A stretch of DNA of 64,000 bases, from positions 46,187 to 110,186 of the forward strand of contig NZ_JQGC01000020.1 in NCBI RefSeq assembly GCF_000743575.1, in the 5' to 3' direction. Below, piece after piece: positions 57,689-64,000 of this stretch (position 1 is the stretch's first letter; every line of letters starts with the position of its first letter). Under the pieces are notes generated by a model. That model worked only from the letters and a program-made list of their open reading frames with translations. It did not search any database and had not been told where the DNA came from. Source of the DNA: Devosia riboflavina. Its GTDB lineage: Bacteria > Pseudomonadota > Alphaproteobacteria > Rhizobiales > Devosiaceae. The position numbers and the translations under genes were made by a program.

Positions 57689-58352
57689 GGATACTGTAGC
57701 CGGTGCTGCGAACCGTGTACAAAAGCGCGACCTCGAAGGGCTTGTCGATCTTGGCCCTCAGCCGGCTGATATGGGTTTCGACAACGCTGGTCTTGGGATC
57801 GAAGTGAAAATCCCAAACCCGTTCGAGCAGCATGGTCCGGGTCACCACCCGGCCTTCGTTTCGCATCAACACCTCGAGAAGGGTGAACTCGCGTGGTTGC
57901 AGGTCGATTTTCTGCCCGCCGCGCCGGACTGTCCGTCGAGCCATGTCGAGTTCAAGATCCGCTACCTTGAGGACCGTCTTCTCTGCCTGAACCGCGGGAC
58001 GCCGCCCGAGCGCGTTTACGCGAGCCAGCAACTCTGAAAATGCGAATGGCTTGACCAGGTAATCATCGGCGCCGGCTTCAAGACCATCGACTCTGTCATT
58101 GACGCCGCCGATTGAGGTTAGAAAAATTGCTGGCGTATTGACGCCCGAAGCCCGCAGTGCCCGGACGAGAGAGAGGCCGTCGAGTCCTGGCAGCATTCGA
58201 TCGACCACCAGAACGTCGTAATCAGTGTGTGTGGCGTGTACCAGCGCATCTCGACCATCGGCCAGCGCTTCCGCGAGATGTCCGGCTTCAGACAGGCCCT
58301 TAACAACATACTCAGATGTGCGTTGGTCGTCTTCGATGATCAGAATACGCAT
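57675..58352 (-). CDS. OmpR-family response regulator
   Basis: 225 residues. Receiver domain with acidic pocket EDD (~7-9), phosphorylation site Asp51 in VLVVDRMLPGLDG and Lys in VKPF; C-terminal winged helix (REFTLLEVLMRNEGRVVTRTML, SVVETHISRLRAKI). First gene of the regulator-kinase-phosphatase operon. The DNA upstream is filled by a 10-base-pair hairpin and no clear promoter is seen, so the promoter may overlap the terminator of the previous gene. Confidence 0.92.
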   Translation of the reverse strand: MRILIIEDDQRTSEYVVKGLSEAGHLAEALADGRDALVHATHTDYDVLVVDRMLPGLDGLSLVRALRASGVNTPAIFLTSIGGVNDRVDGLEAGADDYLVKPFAFSELLARVNALGRRPAVQAEKTVLKVADLELDMARRTVRRGGQKIDLQPREFTLLEVLMRNEGRVVTRTMLLERVWDFHFDPKTSVVETHISRLRAKIDKPFEVALLYTVRSTGYSIHAPL

Positions 58353-58377
58353 TCCATCGCTTCCTTCGGAACATGAT

Positions 58378-58404
58378 CACCGCCCGCAACTTAAGCGGGC
58401 GGTG
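58378..58404. terminator. Strong hairpin between COG4705 gene and response regulator
   Basis: CACCGCCCGC and GCGGGCGGTG pair around AACTTAA, 10 perfect base pairs, 15 bases after the COG4705 stop (minus strand) and before the response-regulator start. It probably separates the two transcription units, although no T run follows. Confidence 0.6.
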
Positions 58405-58418
58405 TAGGTGTCGACATC

Positions 58419-59195
58419 TCAGGCTTGGGCGTTATCGTGCGAGCCGCGCATCACTGTCATGTAGATCACAATGCCTGCGATCACGGTAAGGAACATTGCG
58501 CTGGTTCCAATCGTCCCGAGCCCCATCCCACCATAGTCCGTCGGTTGCGACAGCATATCGCCAAACGATGCGCCAAGCGGCCGTGTGAAGATGTAGGCCA
58601 ACCAAAAGGCGAGTATGGCGTTTGCCTTGAAAACGAAGTGGGCCACTGCGATCAAGGCGATGATGCCCGCAAAAACCAGACCGGTTATGAGGTAACCTAC
58701 GCCAAGTGCCTCGGAAACATAATCGCCCGCCGCCGTACCCAGGGCAAAGGTCGCCAGCACTGCCAGCCAATAGAATATTTCGCGGCGCGTGGTCACCACG
58801 GTATGGATCGAGAGCGTCTTTTCGCTGGCATACCAGGCAACGAAGATGGCGGCCAAGATGACAGTGCAGGCAATTGTCGTGGTCTGCAGCGGGACGCCGA
58901 AGGTGTCGATAAGATTATCCGTCAGCAGCGTGCCGACAACGCTGACCATCACGACGGCCGACCAATAGGCCCAAGGGACATATCGCTTTTGCGCGAACTG
59001 CAGAGCGATGACGCCAACGAGAATGGCCGACATCAGATAGGTGGTTGCCTGGAGTCCCAGCCCCAGATTGAGAGCGAGAAAATCTGCCGCCGTCTCACCC
59101 ACGGTAACGGCCATCAACTTGATCAACCAGAAGTCGACGGTGACCTCCGGTACGCGGTTTGGGCGGTCTAGCCCTTGTTCTGTTTGAGTTAGCAT
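58419..59195 (-). CDS. COG4705-type multispanning membrane protein
   Basis: 258 residues, eight or so membrane helices forming two repeats, each with an acidic motif: KLMAVTVGETAADFLA near the start and WLAVLATFALGTAAGDYV in the middle, and DNLI and FTRPLGASFGD elsewhere. The repeat with buried acidic residues recalls cation transporters, but the family (COG4705) has no established function. It is 28 bases downstream of a secreted-protein gene and follows a probable ABC operon on the same strand. Confidence 0.75.
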   Translation of the reverse strand: MLTQTEQGLDRPNRVPEVTVDFWLIKLMAVTVGETAADFLALNLGLGLQATTYLMSAILVGVIALQFAQKRYVPWAYWSAVVMVSVVGTLLTDNLIDTFGVPLQTTTIACTVILAAIFVAWYASEKTLSIHTVVTTRREIFYWLAVLATFALGTAAGDYVSEALGVGYLITGLVFAGIIALIAVAHFVFKANAILAFWLAYIFTRPLGASFGDMLSQPTDYGGMGLGTIGTSAMFLTVIAGIVIYMTVMRGSHDNAQA

Positions 59196-59223
59196 TTGGA
59201 TGGACCTTCTGAACTTGAATTGC

Positions 59224-59832
59224 TCACTTGCCCATCAGGGCAAGGGCTTGAGCGAAGAAATCGTCCGCACGTTTGTCGTCGTCAGCGTTGCACCGCTCGA
59301 TGCCCTTGTTCGTCAGTTCGTCGAGCTTGGGCTGGTCGGCGCTGCTCACCACGGCCGCAGCGGTGGTGGCTCGCACGTCGGTCAGGAGATCTTCGCATGG
59401 CAGCGGGCGGGCATTGGCGTCGGTTACGGCGGTTGCCGGCCCCACTGGCATTGCCGTCATAGAGGGATTGTCCAATGCGGCAATCAACGCCGCGACGGCG
59501 GCCGTTGCATCGGACGCAACCGGTCCATTCGTGCGAACCGAGGCGATGGCGGCATCAGAGGCATCGTCGATGACGCCCCACTTGTCCGAACTCAACGCCC
59601 TCAACCTGGACGCATCTGAATCCCATGCAGTTTCGAAATCCGTGATCCGGGCGCTCGCCGCGGTCATATCGCCCTTGGCAACCAAATCCAGCGTGTCGGA
59701 AGCAATGGTCCGAAGTGCAGAGAGATCCCCGAGCTCCGTCGCTGTCGCTGCGGCAAAGCTGGGGGTGATGAGCCAGGGCGCCGCGGCGACCGGCATGGAA
59801 AAAAGGGCGAGGGCGATCAAAATCTTGTTCAT
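59224..59832 (-). CDS. Secreted protein of unknown function
   Basis: 202 residues with a signal peptide ending near AFA-A (~28). The mature part is Ala/Asp-rich and helical, with two Cys (PLPCEDLL and GIERCNADDD) that could form a disulfide. I recognise no family. Located upstream of the COG4705 gene, which it probably accompanies; the gap to the previous gene (60020) is 187 bases. Confidence 0.65.
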   Translation of the reverse strand: MNKILIALALFSMPVAAAPWLITPSFAAATATELGDLSALRTIASDTLDLVAKGDMTAASARITDFETAWDSDASRLRALSSDKWGVIDDASDAAIASVRTNGPVASDATAAVAALIAALDNPSMTAMPVGPATAVTDANARPLPCEDLLTDVRATTAAAVVSSADQPKLDELTNKGIERCNADDDKRADDFFAQALALMGK

Positions 59833-60019
59833 GTGAAATCCTGGGGTAGCCGATCTGCGATCTGGTCACACCAGGACCATGAGCCGGTTGTCTTACGCGC
59901 TCCTGGCGCGAGGCATACGGTTTGGTAAGAAATGGAACGAGTTCCCAGGCATTGCGCCATGAATGGCAATGGGCGACCTCTTGCGGGACCGCCCATGTGC
60001 CATGTTTCGTTCTGACTGA

Positions 60020-60649
60020 TCAGTCGGCGGCTTCGGCCCCGCCCTTGTCCTTGTTGACGTCAACGCTTACCGGCGCAAAGCCGGCCGCAGCCAACTCGAA
60101 CGTCATGACCTTGGCGCTCTGGGTCGAATGATAGATGCCGTTTGGATTGTCGCGGAAGTGGCCGGCGATCGTGCCGTCATCTAGGTGGACCCGGGCTTCC
60201 CCGGACGCAGGAACCGTGAAACCCGGCAAAGGCTTGAAGTAGGTTTCGGTCGCTCCCGTATCTGCGTCCTTGACGGTCAGATAGAGACTGAAATCCTTGA
60301 TCTCGGCGGCGGTGCTGTTGGTCACGAGCAGCTCAAGGTGATCCGGGGCATCCTTTTTGGCGGCATAGTCGTAGTTGTTTTCCACCAGCGCCTCCTTGAT
60401 GGCGAACGGTGCAGCTGCACCCGACTGGGCGGTTGGGTCCGCCAGTGACAGTGGGGCGGTATCCTTGAGGTCGTCGACGCCGTCGCCGTCGGTGTCAGGG
60501 TTCATCGGGTCGGTGCCGAGGAGAACTTCCGACGCGTCGGGGATGCCGTCGCCGTCGGTATCGACACCCGCGGCATAGGCGCCGTGCGAGAGCATGAGGG
60601 CGGTGACAAGAGCGAGTGCGGAGACGGCAAGCGTATTGGTGCGTTTCAT
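60020..60649 (-). CDS. Secreted protein with thrombospondin type-3 calcium repeats
   Basis: 209 residues. A signal peptide (ends AYA-A ~27) is followed by two calcium-binding repeats, [13 protein letters not shown] and [12 protein letters not shown], then a beta-rich domain ([30 protein letters not shown] region, [18 protein letters not shown]). The latter may be an immunoglobulin-like fold. It begins four bases after the ABC permease stop, so it is part of the ABC operon and could be its periplasmic partner or cargo. Start has weak ribosome signals. Confidence 0.75.
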   Translation of the reverse strand: MKRTNTLAVSALALVTALMLSHGAYAAGVDTDGDGIPDASEVLLGTDPMNPDTDGDGVDDLKDTAPLSLADPTAQSGAAAPFAIKEALVENNYDYAAKKDAPDHLELLVTNSTAAEIKDFSLYLTVKDADTGATETYFKPLPGFTVPASGEARVHLDDGTIAGHFRDNPNGIYHSTQSAKVMTFELAAAGFAPVSVDVNKDKGGAEAAD

Positions 60650-60653
60650 TTTT

Positions 60654-61637
60654 CTATTCCTTTGAGAGACGGTTGGGGTCGAGGCGACGCGCGAACAGCA
60701 GGAGGCCGAGCGCCAGGGCGATTGCCAGAAGCCAGACGAGATCGCTGGCCTTCTCGGCGAGGATCGGCATCAAGGGTTGGCCTGCGTAGGTGTCCTTGAT
60801 GCCGAGGACTGCGAAGCTCAGCCGCTCGAAATGCTTGGTGGGCGATGCCACCTCGATCCCGTTTCGGATGGTTTCGTAGGTTGAGAAAGACTGGAGAATT
60901 TCGACTTGCTGCGGCTTGGCGATCTGCAATTGCTTGAAAACGCCGCCCGCCACCTGATTGTCGGGATCAAGGGTGTCCCCGATCTGGGGAGCGATCAGAA
61001 CGAAGCTGAGCCAGACCGTGAACGCGAGTAGAAGGGCATTGGGCAGTTTTTTTGCCCAGAGCGCAGTCACGAAGCCGAGCAGGAAGAAGGCGAGCGCATA
61101 GAGCCCCGCAGCCGACATCACTATGGCCAGGCGGCCGATGTCTTCTGGGTTCAACACGATGCCAGAGATCGCGATAACGGCGATGCCGGCAATAACGAAA
61201 GCCAGGATAAGTCCCGAAGAGATGATTGCCGTTCCAGCAAGCACCTTGCCGGCAAGGAACTGCCACTGCGAGATCGGGCGGGTGACGATGAGGGCGAGTG
61301 TCTGCCGGCCGCGTTCGCTGGCCGCCGCACGGTATCCGATCAGGATGCCGATAATGGCGCCGATGATCTCTACATGTTCAACGAAGCCGCGAAGCAACTT
61401 GAGTGGATAGAAGGCCGGGTCGGGGATCGTAGAGGCGTCCTTGCCCAAAGCGATCAGGCCCGCCTTGGCTTCGGCATAGGTTGCCACATCGACCTTGAGG
61501 GCGATCGCAGCGACCGCAAGCGCGACCAGGGAGGCGAGCAACAGGAAGGCGGTCATCAGGATGATGAAACGGTCCTTCAGCGCGTCGCGGATATCCTTGC
61601 CGGCAATCGTCAGGACGGGCTGAATCAGATTACGCAT
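60654..61637 (-). CDS. ABC-2-type transporter permease (NosY-like), second
   Basis: 327 residues with about six membrane helices and the ABC-2 pattern [26 protein letters not shown] after helix 2. A large periplasmic loop follows helix 1, and another soluble segment (~215-280) precedes the last helix. Similar to NosY and GldF-type permeases. Overlaps the other permease by eight bases. Together the two permeases and one ATPase form an exporter, or a mechanotransmission or assembly machine, of unknown substrate. Confidence 0.83.
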   Translation of the reverse strand: MRNLIQPVLTIAGKDIRDALKDRFIILMTAFLLLASLVALAVAAIALKVDVATYAEAKAGLIALGKDASTIPDPAFYPLKLLRGFVEHVEIIGAIIGILIGYRAAASERGRQTLALIVTRPISQWQFLAGKVLAGTAIISSGLILAFVIAGIAVIAISGIVLNPEDIGRLAIVMSAAGLYALAFFLLGFVTALWAKKLPNALLLAFTVWLSFVLIAPQIGDTLDPDNQVAGGVFKQLQIAKPQQVEILQSFSTYETIRNGIEVASPTKHFERLSFAVLGIKDTYAGQPLMPILAEKASDLVWLLAIALALGLLLFARRLDPNRLSKE

Positions 61638-62583
61638 CGTAGTCTCCTTTGGTCATGTCCATGCGAGCCACGGCGCGGGTGGCAATAGCCCCGACACCAG
61701 CGGCCGCTATCAGCAGAGACGCCGCAGCAGGGATTGCGACCCGATCGACGTAAGTCGGCGGCATGAAGTCGAGCAGTTGAGCGGAAATCACCCGATAGGC
61801 CTCGGCCAGCGAAAACGGTCCGAGTGCCCAGCCGGTGACCTGGAAGAAGGCCGAGGCGGGGGCGTCGGCCAATGCCGAAACCGGGTTGAGCGCAGCGACC
61901 GGGTTGATGTTGGACGTGATCTGCGGCAGCACGAATGTCAGGGTCAGCCAGACCGTGACCGGTATCAGAAGCCCGACGGTCTCAGACTTTGCCGCAGCAC
62001 CGAACCACATGCCCAGAAAGCCGAAGACGAGCAGATAGAGCCCAGACATACCGTAGAACACGGCAAGCTTGCTCCACCCAGCGCCGTCGAGACGAAATTC
62101 GGGCAAGGCCAGGAACGTTGCGGTGTTGATGACTGCGGCGAAAGTCACCAAGGCTGCGATCGCGATGACAAGCGCTACGGCCTTGGCGATACCAAGATCG
62201 ATGCCGCGCATCGGGCGTGTGGCCAACAACGGCATTGTTCCCGCTTTGCGGTCACTGGCGATCAATTGGTGGCCAACGACGATCGCCGCCAGGGCCCCGA
62301 TCAGCGAGACGTAAGTCGCCATGTTGCGGAGCAGTGCCAGTGGCGAGGTATCAAGGACCGGATTTGAGGGAATGGTTTGACCCTGGGCGGTCATATAGTC
62401 GACCGAGCGCAGATAGATCGCATTGACCGTGGATGTCGCCGACCAGCCCAGATAGGCGGCGACAACGACGAGCACCAGAAAGAGCAGTGCCAGGAGAGCC
62501 ACTGTCCGTTCGCGGGCAATGGTGGCCAGCGACTGGGAGATGAGCAGGCGAATGGGAGCGTTTGCAGCGGTATTGCCCATCAC
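61630..62583 (-). CDS. ABC-2-type transporter permease, first
   Basis: 317 residues, six membrane helices. Contains the family segment SDRKAGTMPLLATRPMRGIDLGIAKAVALV and shares the overall plan of the next permease (helix, large extracytoplasmic loop, then helices), so the two are probably paralogues making a heterodimer. Overlaps the ATPase gene by four bases upstream and the other permease by eight downstream. Substrate unknown. Confidence 0.82.
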   Translation of the reverse strand: MMGNTAANAPIRLLISQSLATIARERTVALLALLFLVLVVVAAYLGWSATSTVNAIYLRSVDYMTAQGQTIPSNPVLDTSPLALLRNMATYVSLIGALAAIVVGHQLIASDRKAGTMPLLATRPMRGIDLGIAKAVALVIAIAALVTFAAVINTATFLALPEFRLDGAGWSKLAVFYGMSGLYLLVFGFLGMWFGAAAKSETVGLLIPVTVWLTLTFVLPQITSNINPVAALNPVSALADAPASAFFQVTGWALGPFSLAEAYRVISAQLLDFMPPTYVDRVAIPAAASLLIAAAGVGAIATRAVARMDMTKGDYDA

Positions 62584-63326
62584 GCAGCTCCTTTGGCCTG
62601 GACCGGCGTGACCGACAAGTAGAGCTCTTCAAGCGAGCTCTCGCTGCCATAGCGTTCGGTTACCTTTTCGATGGTATCGCGGAACACAAGTTCGCCCTGG
62701 TTGAGCACGCCGATGCTGGTGCAGGTGCGCGAGATCTCGCTGATCAGGTGGGTGTTCATGAAGATCGTCGTGCCGAACTCGCGGTTGAGGCGAACGATCA
62801 GGTCACGCAGTGTTTTGATGCCCATCGGATCGAGCCCGGACGTGGGTTCGTCCAGGAACAAGACATCGGGCCGGTGCAGAATAGCTTGGGCCAGGCCGAT
62901 ACGCTGGCGCAGTCCCTTGGAGAAGGAGCCTACCAGGCGCGGAGCCAGGTCGCGACATTCCAGGAAGTCGAGTGTCTCGTCGATACGCCGGTCCGGGTTC
63001 TCGACGCCCGAGAGCCGTGCGAAGAAAAGCAGATTTGCCCGGGCAGTCATCGTGTCGTACAGGCGGACATTCTCGGGCACGTACCCAATGTGCCGCCGCG
63101 CTTCGAGGCTTTGGTCGGTGACCGACTTGCCGCAGACCAGTGCCGTACCCGACGTGGGCTTGAGCAGCGTTGTGAGCATATGGATGGTGGTCGTCTTCCC
63201 CGCGCCGTTATGGCCGAGGAAGCCGAACACTTCGCCTCGCTCGACGCTCAGCGACAGGTTTTTGACCGCGGCGTGATCGCCGTACCGTTTGGTCAACTGT
63301 CTGGTTTCGACAACGTAGGTGTTCAT
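62580..63326 (-). CDS. ABC transporter ATP-binding protein
   Basis: 248 residues from ATG 63326, backed by AGGAG. Walker A GHNGAGKTT (38-46), Q-loop GYVPEN, signature SFSKGLRQR, Walker B VLFLDEPTSGLDP (~155-167), switch His in NTHLISE. Closest in style to NosF/CcmA-type ATPases of ABC-2 exporters. First gene of the operon with two permeases and the calcium-repeat protein. Promoter region upstream contains the paired palindromes at 63420-63484. The upstream extension of the frame crosses that promoter and is not protein. Confidence 0.88.
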   Translation of the reverse strand: MNTYVVETRQLTKRYGDHAAVKNLSLSVERGEVFGFLGHNGAGKTTTIHMLTTLLKPTSGTALVCGKSVTDQSLEARRHIGYVPENVRLYDTMTARANLLFFARLSGVENPDRRIDETLDFLECRDLAPRLVGSFSKGLRQRIGLAQAILHRPDVLFLDEPTSGLDPMGIKTLRDLIVRLNREFGTTIFMNTHLISEISRTCTSIGVLNQGELVFRDTIEKVTERYGSESSLEELYLSVTPVQAKGAA

Positions 63327-63419
63327 GTGAGGCTCCTGACGATCGCTCGGTTGCAAAACCGGCTGTGCGGCTTTCGTCAGAAACTTGTCAGGCGTTGTTT
63401 GCCGACACCTGTCGGGGGT

Positions 63420-63484
63420 CTTACCGATCCGTAAGGTTGCGGCGCTGGAGCGCGCCAAATAGGCGGACCTTACGGATCGGTAAG
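63420..63484. promoter_or_regulatory. Twin TetR-like palindromes in a divergent promoter
   Basis: CTTACCGATCCGTAAGGT (63420-63437) and its exact reverse complement (63467-63484) are 29 bases apart. Each arm is itself a near-palindrome, TTAC-N-GATC-N-GTAA, the kind of site bound by TetR-family dimers. They lie between the ABC operon (minus) and the secreted-protein gene (plus), so one regulator probably controls both. No TetR gene is inside the window. Confidence 0.65.
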
Positions 63485-63561
63485 TTTGAGGAAATGACGG
63501 CGTATTGTCGCGCGCCCAAGACAAAGGTGTCAGACACGACACGCCAATCCGAGACAGAACG

Positions 63562-63840
63562 ATGAAACGAACCAGCCTTTTGGGCGGCGCCCTTGTCGCC
63601 GCAGCGATGACCCTGATTTCTGTTGGAGGCAGCGTGGCGCACCCCGCTATGGCTGCGCTCCCGCCTCCGAGCTATGCTCAGGCGACTTTTGCTACCCCCA
63701 CACCGCCAAGTTCGCCTGATGTGATCCTGGCCGTGTCTGATCTGGTCGACCTTGAGCGGACGATCAAAGCCACAAGCAAGGAGGAACGCGACAAGTTCAA
63801 GCTGGATAGTGCCAGACCGGGCATGCTCGATAGAGTATGA
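63562..63840 (+). CDS. Small secreted protein of unknown function
   Basis: 92 residues from ATG 63562; the upstream frame extension is not signal-like. A signal peptide (MKRTSLLGGALVAAAMTL, cleavage near AMA-A ~31) precedes a Pro-rich segment (LPPPSY, TPTPPSSPDV) and a charged helical end (LVDLERTIKATSKEERDKF). No recognised family. Divergent from the ABC operon and behind the second TetR-like palindrome, so probably co-regulated with the exporter. Confidence 0.6.
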   Translation: MKRTSLLGGALVAAAMTLISVGGSVAHPAMAALPPPSYAQATFATPTPPSSPDVILAVSDLVDLERTIKATSKEERDKFKLDSARPGMLDRV

Positions 63841-63913
63841 TAAGCCAAATCAGGAACCAGGCTACCGTAGTTTCACGCGCCGCTTACTCGCAGAACCAAC
63901 AGATGGAGACTAT

Positions 63914-64000
63914 ATGAACACGATTGCAAAACGGGCCTGGCTCGTCATTCTGGCTTCTGTCCGTCGTCAGATCATTTGGCGCAGTTTGGGTCTTGGATTA
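63914..64000 (+). CDS. Start of an unidentified gene, cut by the window edge
   Basis: An ATG at 63914, preceded by GGAGAC, opens a frame that stays open for 29 codons to the end of the window (MNTIAKRAWLVILASVRR then QIIWRSLGLG). The basic then hydrophobic start suggests a membrane-associated or exported protein. Too little is visible to name it. It follows the small secreted-protein gene on the same strand by 73 bases. Confidence 0.35.
   Translation, partial: MNTIAKRAWLVILASVRRQIIWRSLGLGL

Noticed and set aside
1..64000. CRISPR arrays, rRNA genes or insertion sequences
   Set aside because: No regularly spaced repeats, no rRNA stretches and no transposase-like protein were seen in any frame.

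Overview
The window is GC-rich, densely coded DNA of an alphaproteobacterium, most likely from the Hyphomicrobiales (Rhizobiales). The pointers are a DUF930 protein, a DUF3422 protein, a DmeR/DmeF metal pair, a BigR-type persulfide operon and a Ti-plasmid-type tra region with its oriT. Whether this is a chromosome carrying an integrated element or a large plasmid cannot be decided: no replication, integrase, tRNA or rRNA gene is visible.

Left part (1-20316): redox, sulfur and respiration. A DsbD-like and a TlpA-like thiol-redox pair ends at a strong hairpin. Next come an L,D-transpeptidase, a small methyltransferase and an ArsR/BigR repressor on the minus strand. Divergent from the repressor is a persulfide/sulfide operon: DUF2892, two YeeE/YedE halves, an MBL persulfide dioxygenase, a DUF442 sulfurtransferase, a SulP anion transporter, thioredoxin 2 and DUF3422. 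A compact respiratory operon follows: CcoN-like and CcoO-like oxidase subunits, a membrane-anchored triheme cytochrome c, a membrane-anchored TsdA-like thiosulfate dehydrogenase and a FixI-like copper ATPase. A 1-Cys peroxiredoxin, a cyanide-insensitive-type bd oxidase with a 37-residue DUF2474 partner, a second DUF442 protein and a single-domain rhodanese complete it. Together they look like a unit that senses, oxidises and respires on reactive sulfur.

Middle (20320-46200): backbone of a conjugative element. It carries a DUF3991/Toprim protein, DUF1419, DUF3085, a 1703-residue methyltransferase-helicase, a ParB-like protein, an ArdC antirestriction protein, DUF736, WGR and HU proteins, and traG-traD-traC divergent from traA-traF-traB. 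A recognisable Ti/RSF1010-type oriT lies between the two tra blocks. Mating-pair (trb/virB) genes are absent here. A metal or copper cargo module (DUF305, glutaredoxin-MauE fusion, EamA transporter with a His-rich tail) sits inside the backbone behind a MerR-type operator. Several backbone genes have 250-750 base, hairpin-rich, gene-free leaders.

Right part (46200-64000): accessory metal and envelope functions. These are an orphan MotE-like protein, a histidine-kinase remnant, a VOC protein, a ribbon-helix-helix protein and DUF930. A six-gene operon follows, headed by a ChrB N-domain protein and ending in dmeR-dmeF, with a divergent CDF exporter. Then come a methyltransferase, a two-component system with a PAP2 phosphatase, and a probable operon of an ABC-2 exporter plus secreted proteins and a COG4705 membrane protein. 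The last group is preceded by two TetR-like palindromes arranged as a perfect 18-base inverted repeat.
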